Below are positions 34,389-45,469 of a DNA stretch of 64,000 bases, piece by piece. The notes beneath the pieces were generated by a model. That model saw nothing but the letters and a program-made list of their open reading frames with translations, was not told where the DNA came from and searched no databases. Source of the stretch: Choristoneura fumiferana (taxonomy: Eukaryota > Arthropoda > Insecta > Lepidoptera > Tortricidae). Each line of letters begins with the position of its first letter. The stretch's first letter is position 1. Both the position numbers and the translations under genes were made by a program. The stretch lies in contig NC_133473.1 in NCBI RefSeq assembly GCF_025370935.1, forward strand, positions 14,472,127 through 14,536,126. The letters run 5' to 3'.

Positions 34389-34772
34389 TTAAGAGGGTTT
34401 ATACCTGCTGAGCTGGCAACGTTGCATTTTTGTTAGTTTTTCTCGATTATTCCATAAAAATTGAATGAAAATGAAAAATGTGGTCTGATAGAACTCTTCT
34501 TAATATATAAGTTAATGTGTTTCGTGATAGACTTTTATATTCTTTAAAAACGAACAAATGTTTATTAACGGTTTTTATAGAAAATAAAAGTCTATCACGA
34601 ATAGTTATTGGAGTAGACACATAAACTTATATATTAAAAAGAGTTCTATCAGACCACATTTTTAATTTTCATTCAATTTTTATGGAATAATTAAGAAAAA
34701 CTAACAAAAATGCAACGTTGCCAGCTCTCACTGGTTCGTTGCCAGATGCTCAGCAGGTATAAACGCTCTTAA
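34389..34772. mobile_element. TTAA-flanked foldback MITE, piggyBac-type
   Basis: TTAA lies at both ends (34389-34392 and 34769-34772). Inside are inverted termini GAGGGTTTATACCTGCTGAG and its near complement. Pairing continues for over 100 bases per arm (GGCAACGTTGCATTTTTGTT, GTGGTCTGATAGAACTC) and again near the centre (CGTGATAGACTTTTAT). The right arm has about 24 extra bases, including a second TGGCAACG, that the left arm has lost. TTAA duplication is the hallmark of piggyBac targets. The class is inferred from that alone. Confidence 0.85.
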
Positions 34773-34779
34773 CGTTTTT

Positions 34780-35400
34780 CATGGGAATGGATGGTATTTT
34801 ATTTTACTATTTAGTTTATGGCTGAAGCGTCCTGGAAATGCTTTTGTTCCAGTAATTTTAGATGCTTAATTTAAAATTCGTTTTTTTTTTAAAGAATATA
34901 ATGATACTTTTTATTTCAAACTGGCCAGTGTTTTCCTCTATGTCACCTGATGGTAAATATACATGGGACCAATGTGTAGCTTACTGGTTCATTTTCACAA
35001 AATAACAGTTTACATAAAATATTCCAATTGACTAAATATGCATAAACGTTTTAAAAATAAATATGCATTGAAACCAAACACGCGCGGCACTTGCCGTCGA
35101 AAATACATTTAAAAACTCCATAATATTACAGAGATGAAATGTGAAAATATTTTTTCTCAAAGCGACCCTAAAACTGCAGGTGGACAGTGGGCAAACCGTC
35201 ACGCAGCCGTGCCGAAAATTAAAGGATTCCACCCGTCCAAAACAAATACGGGATTTTTATATTTTATTTGGTTAAATAAAAAAAGGGAAATAGCGGACTC
35301 TTGCTCGCAGGTGGGAATTTAAATAATCCGACAGGGATTAAAAGGAGAAATATCAGCTTCTGACCGTCGCGGCGGGCGCACGCGATTACCCACATTACGT
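34780..35400. promoter_or_regulatory. Unique DNA, possible regulatory patch
   Basis: A patch near 35070-35400 has mixed composition and repeat-free sequence. Frames of 62-66 codons on both strands overlap and are not convincing. Confidence 0.2.
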
Positions 35401-35589
35401 TGTTTTGAATTCGTTTGCTCTGGTTTTATAATTTAAATGAGTTTTACGAAAATGTGTAGGTAGGTAATTACGGGTCGTTCCTTTTTTTTTGGTAATTTTG
35501 TAACAGAGGTCATATTCGATTGCGTAAAAAAATACTTAAACAAGGTTTTTTCAAAGTCTTCCGGAGTATTTCAGAAGGTGGTGGGGATC

Positions 35590-35662
35590 GTTTGACTAAA
35601 CACCTTTGTAAATGTGTTGTGTCATTGCTATTATAAATAAATTATTTTCTTTCTTTCTTTTA
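35590..35662 (+). mobile_element. Retroposon 3' tail with (CTTT)n
   Basis: TATAAATAAATTATTTTCTT followed by CTTT units is the poly(A)-signal-plus-simple-tail pattern seen at 8.99 and 63.2 kb. Confidence 0.45.
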
Positions 35663-35847
35663 AATGTATTGATGTTCAAAGTGGATCGCATCAAAGGCGT
35701 GACTACACTTTGAGTCAGAAATTCCGATAAAAAAATACCTTTTTACTGGGGAGTTTAGCTAAAATAACCCAAGAACCACTTTGAACAGTAGTAATAGTAG
35801 GTCCAACAAAAGTTACTCAAGTTCTACTAAAACTTTATTTTTAATTA

Positions 35848-35935
35848 ATTTAGGGCCCACTGCTGGGCAAAGGCCTTCCTTCATGACCTCCACATCTCTC
35901 TCCTCAGAGCCACATCCGGCCTAGCTTTCCTGTGT
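35848..35935 (-). mobile_element. Diverged LINE-type 3' end
   Basis: GGGCCCACTGCTGGGCAAAG and GCCTTCCTTCATGACC, read on the minus strand, resemble the GCCCAGCAGTGGG tail family. Highly diverged. Confidence 0.4.
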
Positions 35936-36536
35936 ATTTCACTTTATTCCTTCTTATACATACTAGCACCGTTCATAACTAATCATTAACAGACCGTGAA
36001 GACGTAAATCGTGCTCTCTAATCTCTAATTTATTCAAGCACTCGCTACCTTAGACCTTTGCAAAGCAATGCATAAATTGTCAGTGGCATTGCGGTCGTCA
36101 GGCACCGCCTCGACGTCAACTTGATTAATCACCGCTTCCCCCAAGTTATTAACATGGTAATGGTCCGCAGATCGCTTTCTTAGCGATACTTAATGATACG
36201 GGATTTGCGGTGGATAAGAGCTGTATGGCCAGCATACGGGCCGAGACCAGAAGAATAGGAACGAGCAGAAGCTGAACTCCTACGTGTGTAAACCCGCTTT
36301 TAAATTAGGGAACCTGTCGTAAGCTGTTGGACTGCCAGAGTCTTACTGTACCAGCGAGGTTTTCATACACCCAATACTTCCGTAGTGGCGCGTGACAGTC
36401 TTCGCTGCATCTTGACTCACTCATAATATGCTTGCTTTTTTTTACATCAGAAACTAGCCTTTACCTGTAAATATTCACTCGCGTGTAGCATTAGATCCGG
36501 CAGTTCAATTGAAATTCTGGGATTTTACTAAATTCC

Positions 36537-36578
36537 TAATTTATTTATTTATTTAAAACATTATTTATTTATTTATTT
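36537..36578. repeat. TTTA tetranucleotide tracts
   Basis: Two short runs of TTTA separated by AACATTA. Confidence 0.8.
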
Positions 36579-36699
36579 AAGAAAACTTTCGTGTTAGTGT
36601 ACAGTAAACATTGAAAAAAAGATACATGACCAACAGGAGACTCATCTTTTGCTGCTCAGCACCTGGGAAAAGCGCTAATGGTCTTTTCCTTTAATAAGA

Positions 36700-36875
36700 A
36701 GAACTAACTAGCTGGGCAGTGATCGGAAGTGGGTCTTGGCCTCCGACACCAGACTACACCGTACTTTGCGATCTTGGGCTAGCTCTTTCCAGCCTTCAGA
36801 TTCGAAATATCTTTCTAGACCTCGTCCCTCCAGCGGTACATAGGACGACCAACTGATCTACGTCTACTCGGCACA
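36700..36875 (-). pseudogene. LINE reverse transcriptase tail, frameshifted
   Basis: On the minus strand one frame reads RRRSVGRPMYRWRDEV and then a stop near 36816. A second frame continues at about 36804 with ESEGWKELAQDRKVRCSL and VSEAKTHF. The GRP-YRW-DEV, W-E-AQDR and VSEAK order is typical of a non-LTR polymerase carboxy terminus. It differs from the AYVQ-type RTE tails here, so it is probably another lineage. One stop and at least one frameshift show it is dead. Confidence 0.7.
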
Positions 36876-37539
36876 CTACCAAGGAGAACTAGAGAAATAC
36901 TTGGGGCCATTTTAAAATGAAAGAGTATATAATAGACGCACACATGCAATCAAAATCATTTACATGTCACAAATATTATATTTGTATGAGCTCATAAGCT
37001 GACGGACTGTCGCTTCTCATTGTCTTTGTTCTTTTATCAGATCTTCTATTCTATACCGTTCAATACATCACTAATCCATATCTATACATCTCTTTCGCCG
37101 CATCTCTTTTATTTCATATCTTTAAACCGTAGACGGCGTCGAAAATATGCTATGTCAGTATTTACATCCTTTTCTGACTTAACCGGAATGAATGAGAGGC
37201 GTTAGAGAAATAGTAAGTTCCGGCTTATAAGCTATCTTGCGACTACAGGTAAAGCTTGCGTAATCTGTTTCGAGGATTAGTCCCCGTTACGTTGCACGTT
37301 TTGCGCAATTATTGCGCGTTTAGAGCCAAATAAGGACCTTCAGGTGGATAAAAGAGATCATTGTAGACTGAATTTTTATGCGCTATAGACTGGCAACTGG
37401 CTTAGTGTTTCAAATGAATGTATATTACATAAATTTTCATTACTAATTTTGTATTAGATGATCTTGACATTTTACTACGTATAGACCTACACATGGAACG
37501 TACGAAGTATTAAGTATAGAAAAGAAAAAGAAAGCAAAG

Positions 37540-37745
37540 GGTAAATGATAAGACACCTCGTTGGGCATGACAGTTTTTTACAAAAATATTTTAGAAGGAA
37601 AAATCAAGTAAAAGGAGAAGAGGAGGAGGAGGACCAAGATTGATTTATTTTAGTACAATTAAGAAAGACTTCCAGACCAGGCCAGAGGCCAGGTCATATC
37701 TAGAAGTTAAAAAATTGGCAAGAGAAACCGACAAGAGTTAACTCT
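37540..37745 (+). pseudogene. LINE reverse transcriptase tail, second lineage
   Basis: From 37545 the plus strand reads MIRHLVGHDSFLQKYF, shifts frame in a GA-rich run near 37615 (RRRGGGGPRLIYF), and continues STIKKDFQTRPEARSYLE, VKKLARETDKS to a TAA at 37739-37741. H-L-GHDSFL, GRGRPR-like and YLEVKKLA blocks are typical of a non-LTR polymerase end. GATGATGATGAT follows. The lineage differs from the copy 0.8 kb upstream. Confidence 0.65.
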
Positions 37746-37749
37746 TAAA

Positions 37750-39060
37750 TGTTGTTGTTGATGATGATGATAATGTACGTAAACAGTGACAAGCCGCATT
37801 ACAAAGTTGCTTTTGTAATTCTCAAAGCAGTTAACAAATTAAGGCCAATAAATATTTATTTGATTTTTTTGTCGATTCAATCTATCATATTTGTCCAGCA
37901 CCGATGTTGATGATATTTTATTTGCTTTCAACTATAACTATTTATTTTGCTTTCAACATACGTATTTTAAACTCAATCCCTATTCCTATAAAAATGTTAA
38001 ACATTGCGCCAAGCATAGACAACACAATTATACAATTCATTACGTACTGTGTCTACAGACGCCCTCTTCTAATAGGTGCTCGACAAACCAAAATATTTGA
38101 TCACCTATCCCGGCGGACTGTTGTTTCTATGAATAAAATAATAATTATAAGTGATCCCGTCCCTACTGCGCGTGCTTAATTCCGTTTGAAACAATATTCA
38201 TCTGGCAATTTACTTGGGGACATACGGGTAGAACGAATGCGTATGCGATACTAAGTTCCTGTTTCAAATTAAAACTCATTGGTAAATATTATGTGACCGA
38301 TAAATGTAATGCTGTCTCTTTTTATCTGCACCAAACAAACACAGACAAAATCGCAGATATTTGTGACATAAAGAACAAATAAATAAATATTTACTTGTAT
38401 CGCTCGTTTTAAGGTATCTTTAGAGAGATGGATTTAGAGACAAGATAAAACCGCTATTGTTTTTGTAAAAGCTTTTCATACAATTGGCAAGCACAACGTC
38501 CGTATGCTCCTTTATCTAGTACGTAAAGTTTGCTCTGTTCGTCAATCGCCCGCTATTTGATGTGGGATCGTACGGCTAGCGCCGCTACGATAAGTGTGGG
38601 GTGTCGGATTAGCGGGGTCGCCACTTTGTTTCCATCGCCCGCAACTAATAGCAAATTCCGTGATTAAAATAGAAATTGGGTTTTATTACACTATGCATTA
38701 TATTACATTTTAGTTATTTGAACAAGGTGCCGCAATGAATCAGCAATGTTTGAACCAGTATTTGAATAAAATATCCTTATCGAATCACAAGGTATTCTAG
38801 TAGGTATTTATTGGTGATAGTTAACGCCGAATCGATCTGATCCATTCTAGCTACTTAGGTAGATTTCGATGTAAGTACCACCCTTTGTTACTTTATCAAT
38901 TATCATTACAAAAAATAGTACTGAGCAATATAATGTTTAAGCTTTCGTGATTTCCAGGGAAAATTTCTACTTATAACTATTATTGCACCCGGGACATAAC
39001 ACGCTTAACAAAATTATTTTTACTCTTGCTATTACTATAGTTATGAGTAATTGAGGTGGT
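37750..39060. other. Unique DNA with one conserved-looking patch
   Basis: Frames at 37891-38179 overlap in two phases and are AT-rich. A patch at about 38510-38660 is GC-richer (GGATCGTACGGCTAGCGCCG) and may be conserved non-coding DNA. Confidence 0.3.
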
Positions 39061-39097
39061 TTGAAATATTTTCAATTAATGACGATAACAAAGCTTA

Positions 39098-39153
39098 TTG
39101 GGGGGCCTATATCCAAGAGTAGACGTTCTACGGTTGGTATGATGATGATGTTA
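39098..39153 (+). mobile_element. RTE-type LINE 3' end fragment
   Basis: GGGGGGCCTATATCC, AAGAGTAGACGTTCTACGG and TTGGTATGATGATGATG follow the RTE tail order. Confidence 0.6.
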
Positions 39154-39217
39154 AAAGGGTTAAGCTACTTTTGAACTTGACTGTTGGTACCGATAATAAT
39201 CGCGAAAACAATCCGTC

Positions 39218-39425
39218 CATACTATAATATTATAAATGCGAAAGTGTGTTTGTATGTTTGTGTGTTTGTCCGTCTTTCACGCCATAACGGTGCAACGGAT
39301 AGAGATAGTTTATGGGCCCGAGAGTGACATAGGCTACTTTTTATCCCGGAAAAATGCACAGTTCCCGAGGGAACAGCGCGCGATAACCGAATACCACGCG
39401 GGCGGAGCCGTGGGCAAAAGCTAGT
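39218..39425 (+). mobile_element. Lep1-like Helitron, non-autonomous
   Basis: It begins ATAATATTATAAATGCGAAA and contains TTTGTCCGTCTTTCACG and TTTATCCCGGAAAAATGC. It ends with a GC-rich hairpin (CGCGGGCGGAGCCGTG) and CAAAAGCTAG, immediately followed by T. A CTRR end preceded by a hairpin and followed by T is the Helitron pattern. Compared with the 61.9-kb copy about 19 bases (CGACGTGATTTTTTGGCAT) are missing. A frame of 62 codons over it is not a gene. Confidence 0.85.
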
Positions 39426-39489
39426 AGAATATAATTATCTCAGCATGCTGGTAGGATTACTGTTTCAAACAATTAAATTTTCCTAAAAT

Positions 39490-39715
39490 TCGATCATCAA
39501 ATCAGCCCATTTTCCCAAGACACGGCACCATAAAACCGAGCGTCGCCGCAGCTGTAAACTTGTTTTTACTTAAAGAGATCCTTTTATTGGCCAATAACCG
39601 TAAAGGGAAGTTTGACGAACGATCGTCGATATCCTCGAACATCTGCCGTTACTTTTATCTCGAATGCGAAGTGGTGGGCTTATCGAAGGTAACATTGTAA
39701 TGACGGGATAAGTAC
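39490..39715. promoter_or_regulatory. Unique island, candidate regulatory DNA
   Basis: A repeat-free stretch with CGCCGCAGCTGTAAAC, CTTTTATTGGCCAATAACCG and GGTGGGCTTATCGAAGG. E-box, Hox-like and GATA-like motifs occur, but these are common by chance. Confidence 0.25.
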
Positions 39716-39814
39716 TTAAAAGCTGAAGTTGGCTTAAACTTGAGATGTATTCAGTCTCTTATAGACTTTGATCGTCGTCAGTAAAGAGTTATGTGAGTCT
39801 ACTGTAATCTTAAA

Positions 39815-39940
39815 GTTGGGATAATACGGCACGACCAGCCTATATTTGTCTCACTTCTGGGCACACGCTTCCTCTCAGAATGAGAAGGCTATGGCGTGGT
39901 TCCCACGCGGACTTAGTGCAGGTTCGACACTATAGCTACT
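39815..39940 (-). mobile_element. SINE/LINE 3' tail, reversed
   Basis: On the minus strand GTCCGCGTGGGAACCACG, CTCATTCTGAGAGGAAGC and GTGTGCCCAGAAGTGAG match the tail of the SINE at 59.8 kb. Head absent. Confidence 0.65.
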
Positions 39941-39965
39941 ATAACTTCGCCGGTGTGTGTATGTA

Positions 39966-40080
39966 CAGTCAAGGGCAAAGATATAGAAACGGACAAAGTT
40001 ACAAAAATATGTGAACACGACTTTATGCACTTAACACTAAGGCCGTGTATACATATTCATTTTATATCTTTGCCCTTGAC
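39966..40080. mobile_element. Small MITE with TA flanks
   Basis: Inverted termini AGTCAAGGGCAAAGATAT and ATATCTTTGCCCTTGACT are exact over 18 bases, with TA on both sides. Its length of about 115 bases is typical of a Tc1/mariner-type MITE. Confidence 0.85.
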
Positions 40081-40249
40081 TATACGTTTCCTGAGTATTT
40101 TTCTGCCTGTCCTGCCCATGTCCACTAACGCTATCGCTGAAGACTGTATCAAAACTGTCTCCAAAAACTAAACACGTGTTACTGCACATCAAAATCACTG
40201 CTTGTTTATGTTCAAAAATCGCAACCTAACCGCACCGCACCAGAAAACC

Positions 40250-40570
40250 ACGCTTATTCAATTCACCACTCGCAACGTCTATCTCATTTGGCGATAAGCG
40301 CCATCAAAGGCCGGTTCTTTTTTCTCGTCAACTCCCCTCGCAAATGATCGGCCGCTTATTATTTGGCGTGTGCACAAACATTTAGCACCCTTATCGAACC
40401 CATTAAAGATACGGCTTCATTACGAAGGAAGGTTGCGGAATAGACCGCCATTGTGTACGGTGTTTCGTTTGCGGTTTTTTTGCGCATTTAGTTTCCTTAT
40501 TTGGTGTTTTAGCGGTTTCAATTAATAAAAGTGGCGGGCTTCTATTGATTTGAGTTTTGTGGGTGGGATT
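40250..40570. promoter_or_regulatory. Unique island, candidate regulatory DNA
   Basis: Repeat-free, with GGCGATAAGCGCCATCAAAG (GATA-like and TCF-like), GTGTGCACAAACATTTAGC (forkhead-like) and CAATTAATAAAAG (homeodomain-like). Inference only. Confidence 0.25.
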
Positions 40571-40574
40571 TGTT

Positions 40575-41085
40575 TTGTAATGGGGTACAATGGACAATTA
40601 GATAGACTCACTTGTTTCACTTGTTTATGCTCACGTCTCTTGTTATGTACAAACTTAATTATTAGTTCCGAATTCAAAGAAAACTTTATTCTTTACGCCG
40701 GAGCACGCATTGTCATTTTTAAATTCCAATTTTGACTTTAATATTGTAATTTTGACTATTATTTTAGTTTTAATCTTATTATACAAATATGTATTATCTG
40801 CCCCGGCCTGTCGATTGATTTGTAGTATCATAATTCTAAGCTTAGCTGGTTCCTTTGCGGCAAGATTAACGAATAGGTTGATTAAGATTGATTTTTGGAG
40901 TCTTTTTGTATTTTTTATTTCAACTCCAAATTTTGTTACTTTTACGGTCATCCCGTAAAATAAAGAAAGTGTTGAAGTTTTTCGATGAGGGCTAAAACAT
41001 AGATGTCGCTAGTGTCGCTGCTTAAGTGACTAAATAAGAATCAAACTAGCTGAGATACGTGGTGCATAGGAGAAATTTGTATCTG
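40575..41085. other. AT-rich DNA with overlapping frames
   Basis: Opposing frames of 82-98 codons at 40655-40958 are low-complexity and hydrophobic on one strand. I do not call a gene. Confidence 0.3.
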
Positions 41086-41089
41086 TACT

Positions 41090-41275
41090 CCTGTCCAGTG
41101 GTAGTGTAGGGGTATGGCACACAGCACGGAATGCTGAGGACCTGGGTTCTATTCCCAGCGCTGGTTTCTTTTTCTGGTTTTTGTGTGGATCTATGTTTCA
41201 GTTTGTATTTTCGAGTAGGTTGATGGTAGCCATCCGGACGGACCTAGCACCAGCAATATGCAATGATTCGTAAAA
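41090..41275 (+). mobile_element. tRNA-derived SINE, distinct head
   Basis: An A-box-like TGGTAGTGTAGGGG begins near 41099. A B box GGTTCTATTCC lies at 41145-41155, flanked by pairing CTGGG and CCCAG, as in a T-arm. The body has GTGTGGATCTATGTTTCAG and the end GATGGTAGCCATCCGG, GACCTAGCACCAGCAATATG. The head differs from the 7.44-kb SINE. The GGTAGC-ATCCGG-CGGACCT end resembles the 3' part of the CAAACGAGCAAG repeat at 53.9 kb. Confidence 0.7.
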
Positions 41276-41954
41276 TTTACGAGTACGTTAAAAATGCTTG
41301 TTTTATTTCGCTCCGTTATAATTCAAGCTCAAATATTGCAACATGTTGAAAGTGAAACACAAATATTTACAGTCACCCGTTTAACGTGTATGTGCAACAT
41401 TTTATTTCATTATTTCTATTAAAGTGAGTTTTACGTCGTTTTTTACGTCCCCGTTTAGATAAAATGATGCTCATTTCCCAAACGACCTGGTACTGCGGGG
41501 AGAAGCGCTGCTAATGTGGATGTAGGTGACACTTAAAATGTAAATAACTTATTTTGACAAAAAAAAACCTTTAGTTGCACTTGCATTGTCATCCAATCTT
41601 TTTAATGTATACGAAAGCCCAAGACAACTCAACCAATGGAAATGGATCCTATGTAACTTGCAAGATTTGACGCTAACAAAAAACAACAAATAGGGTAAAA
41701 AGTTACAAGAAATGTGAATGTAATAATAAGCCTTCAATATAAACTGTCCATAAAAATATATTTTACTGCTTTTAAACGCTTAACCACTGTAATATATTGT
41801 TTCCATAATTGTCTTCTGTTTACTAACAGAATAACACAAGACATTTTCATGACAGCGTTTAGCATTTGGTTAAAGAATAAATATCCCGATTGTTTGATGT
41901 CTTTTAAACTTACTCTAACACTGTAAATGTTTTAATATTGTTTCGTTATCATAC

Positions 41955-41997
41955 TATCAGCCGTAGGACGTCTGTTGTTGGACATGGGTCTCCCCAT
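41955..41997 (-). mobile_element. RTE-type LINE 3' end fragment
   Basis: CAGCCGTAGGACGTCTGTTG and TTGGACATGGGTCTCC, read on the minus strand, match the RTE tail block. Confidence 0.5.
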
Positions 41998-41999
41998 AT

Positions 42000-43205
42000 A
42001 TTTCATACTTTTGACTGGACAAAAACATAAAAGTCGACTCTAACTTTGCCCAATTCCACACAAAAACGTCCTAAAGGAAAGCAACTTGAGTAAAACAAGT
42101 CCCTTATTCTACCAAAATCGGAAATTACTTAATGGATTATTCGAATCCATTAATGAGAACTCCAAAACAGTCAATGATGACTCGGCATACATAGTGATAA
42201 TTTGCATACGCAGGCCTATAATAAAGATAGGCATAATGTGTGATGTCATGCGCGGGTCGCGGGAAATGAAGTGGAATCTTTCAGATAACCCACACAGCCA
42301 CACGTTGGCATATCCATACAAACGTTACCCACACACACCCATTATGACTTGTAGGCACAGAGTAAAGAAATAGAACAGAGACTAAGTTTCCAAATAATAT
42401 TATGTGCAGACATAAGTAGGTATCCAGGGGTAAAATTTTATGACAGGTAGGAAGTTCTTATATTGATAAACTCAATTATTGACGCTTTTTTCATATACTA
42501 GTGATCGCCCCCAGCATTGTGTGTTTTTTTTTGTAAGTATTGTTCTGGTATGAATTTTACACATAGCGTATATGTATTTAATAATCGAGCGTAAAATTTC
42601 AAAAATCGTTTTGAAAAAAAGGAGAAGAGAAAAATGCGTTAGTATTTTGTAAAAAAATTACGCTTTTTTAGGTAGGTAGTTGTAAGTACTCACTCACACT
42701 CACACGCGCTGTACGCTTGTAGTACTCGTAGCGTACTATCACAGCGTGTTACATGAACCTAAGTCTCTGCCCTATTCTTTACCTGTGCTTGTAGGGTTGA
42801 GTTCACACAATGTAATGTAGGTGACATCGATAATTTGCTGTAATGGGGAGCAAGTGCCAAATTGAATGTGTTTAAGGACAACTTGACGGTAAATTATTGT
42901 GACGTGACCTAAATGTTATTAAAGCGTTTGAAGGCATTGTTATTAAGTATGCTTTACGTGGAGTGGTTACTATAGTTTTGTTTATGCTGGCCCGTTGGTG
43001 CTACGGTGTCCTGTCTACGTGAACAATGCTACGACGTAGCGTTCGTAGAGCCTCTACTCATTTACGGTGAAACAATGGAGTAAATAGTACCAAGAAACTT
43101 ATAAGTTTTTATATAAAATAAACTGTACTCTACATTTTGGTTAATCTTCGAAAATTTAATAAAAAGCGTACAAAGAATATACTCGTAATATAGGGAAAAC
43201 GATGA
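42000..43205. other. Unique DNA
   Basis: No gene or repeat recognised. The frame at 42086-42373 and its opposite-strand partner overlap and are featureless. Confidence 0.35.
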
Positions 43206-43211
43206 CAATTC

Positions 43212-43439
43212 ATTTTTAGAGTTCTGTAACCGAAGGGTGATAAACGGAACCCTGTCGGTCTGTCTGTCACAGGGCTGTATCTCGAGAACCATAATATATT
43301 ATATAGACAGCTAAAATTTACACATGTGTATTTTTATTGCAGCTAGAACAACAAATACTACAAGGAAAGTATGATTTTTATTTTATTTACAAAGTTAAAA
43401 AGACTAAGTTTCTCTAAGACTCACGCTTGACCAGTTTTT
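43212..43439 (-). mobile_element. GGCCAAGTGCGAGTC element, short copy
   Basis: TTTTTAGAGTTCTGTAACC, GGTCTGTCTGTCACAGGGCT, CTGTATCTCGAGAACCATAA and the end ACGCTTGACCAGTTTTT are the reversed family with internal loss. Confidence 0.65.
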
Positions 43440-44354
43440 GTTTGTTTTATATTTACCTCTATGTTATATTTATCTCTATTGTCATCCCGAGCTTGAACTT
43501 GTAACGTATAATTCGGTTATTTAAAGTTAAAACTTTCGTGATTATCAGTCATAATTAAAATACCACAAACGGGACTATACCTAAACACACGAGTAATATT
43601 TACCTTGACGTTTCGACCACATTCGGTCAGATCGGTTTCGGCCGTCAGCAAGGGCTAGTTGCTGATAAATAGCTTTGCTGATGCCTGATTAGCTCAGTTA
43701 CACAGCGTGGTAACCCGTAAAGCATTCTTGTGCATGCACTGATGGTTGTCAAAGGAATGAATCCTTTGAAATCCAGTTTGCTTACAACGGTTAATTATGC
43801 TGCCTACAAATGTACATAAGTAAATATATATAGTAGAAGATACAAGCCTACATCGATCTTTACCGGTCTCATAATAGAATGATAATTATTTTATAATAAA
43901 TTTAGTATATTAGAAACGGTTTTGCAAAAAAAATCCTAGACAGGCTATTTTTTTAATGATCAACGTGTAAAGTGTGCTCTGTATCAACGTGTTTACAATA
44001 AAACAGCACTTACGTTGATATACAATTTGTTCTATTATCTAATCAAGTGAAAGTAACTAGCATCGACATAACTGTTTAAGTTTAGACCTGGTAACCCATT
44101 AGTTCGTCCAGGTAAACAATAGCAAACCCAACATCTACATATTCTATAGGTTTTGTACTTTCAAGTCAATATAATTTTTTCTTATTATCTTGATGATGCA
44201 ACAAAATTTTTTTTTTCTTTTTAAGTAGTTAAATACTGCCTGTCCAGGTTTTTTTAAGCAAATCCATTTCTAATATATTTTCACATACTATACTAAATTT
44301 ATTATAAAATACGTTTCATTATGTTATCAGGCCGATAATAGAAGAAATATATGA

Positions 44355-44465
44355 CTGTTCCCAATCCACACTCCCTCCCTCTTGGGAACTAAGGCCCAAG
44401 CACTCTTATTCTAAAAGGAGGCCTGTACCCAGTAGTGGGACGTAAAGCTGGGATGATGATGATGG
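44355..44465 (+). mobile_element. SINE/LINE 3' tail
   Basis: TTCCCAATCCACACTCCC, GGGAACTAAGGCCCAAGC, AGGAGGCCTGTACCCAGTAG and GGGACGTAAAGCTGGGATGA match the tail family at 1.2 and 60.0 kb. Confidence 0.7.
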
Positions 44466-45204
44466 TAATGAAATAATCGCGTACCACTTCAGAGCGGCTG
44501 CAGCCATTTGGTTAATTCTTTTTTGTTGTGTTTCTAAGTGTCAGGAGTAACACCCGCCTCGTTGTTGTTTTGTGGTAACGTATTTTGAAGATACCGTATC
44601 CGTATGGGAGAACCTGGGGGTTACATTCAAAATACTCTAAATCTAAAGTATCGTGTTCAATATGGATTAGAAAATGTGATCGAGTGGCTAAACAATAGAT
44701 TGTACAACAAGAGCATAAAACGAGCCATTTTACCCAAGATGCGTTCATATAGCCACCCGAGCCGGTACGGCGAGGGTGGATAGACACGTCGAGGGGAAAA
44801 TGGGTTTAATGCTCGATTTTTACACTCTGATTTTTCACTTAGATTGCGAGGAAATAAAATGACAACAGTGGAAACATTTTTTCACTTTCTATGTAGGTAC
44901 CTTTTATTTTTTTTGCATTATTATATAATTTTTTTTTAATTTTATTGATTCATTTCATTAATTTTTAGTTTTATATAATATAAAAAATATTTTAAAAAAT
45001 ATGTAGAAACTTTTTTGTTTGTGGCTGTTGACGCCTGATTATCTTGGTCTTAGACGAAGATTTTATTTTATGCACTAGAGCATAAAAAGTGATTTTATGT
45101 CACCTAGATACAGCAAAAGTCTTTTTTTAAATTAACTTGAAAGTCGTCTTTTGTTTTTTTGTCCTTACGCAAAATCAGAACAGTAATAATCAAGTATACG
45201 AATA

Positions 45205-45456
45205 TGAAGGGTCCACGGAAAGAACGTGTCTAGTCACCTAAGCAACTTTTTGAGTTATAGCGGTTTGAAAGCTAGTCATCACAAACAATTACTATGGTTA
45301 CCGTTTATTCAAAAGTGAAAAAATATATATTTTATATTGTTTTCAGATTATTTAATTCTATGGTAAGTCATAGTACTTTTTGAGCTTTACATTTTGGCAT
45401 TAAAATCTCATTTTCAAAAAAAAGTGACTAGACATGTTCTTTCCGTGGACCCTTCA
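45205..45456. mobile_element. TA-flanked MITE with complete inverted repeats
   Basis: Both terminal repeats are present (TGAAGGGTCCACGGAAAGAA... and its complement, about 33 bases with one or two mismatches) and TA flanks both ends (45203-45204, 45457-45458). Its interior matches the shorter copy at 21.1 kb. Confidence 0.88.
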
Positions 45457-45469
45457 TATACTTTGCCGT

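Noticed and set aside
38983..38998. TATTGCACCCGGGAC resembling miR-92 family
   Set aside because: Central bases differ and no complementary arm is found nearby.
39236..39424. 62-codon frame with open reading across a Lep1 copy
   Set aside because: Non-autonomous Helitron. The same region is not open in the same way in the other copies.
43585..43690. TTGACGTTTCGACCACATTC stretch as a repeat
   Set aside because: It resembles a common lepidopteran AAACGTCGA-type repeat (see also 60.81 kb), but the match is too short for me to call.
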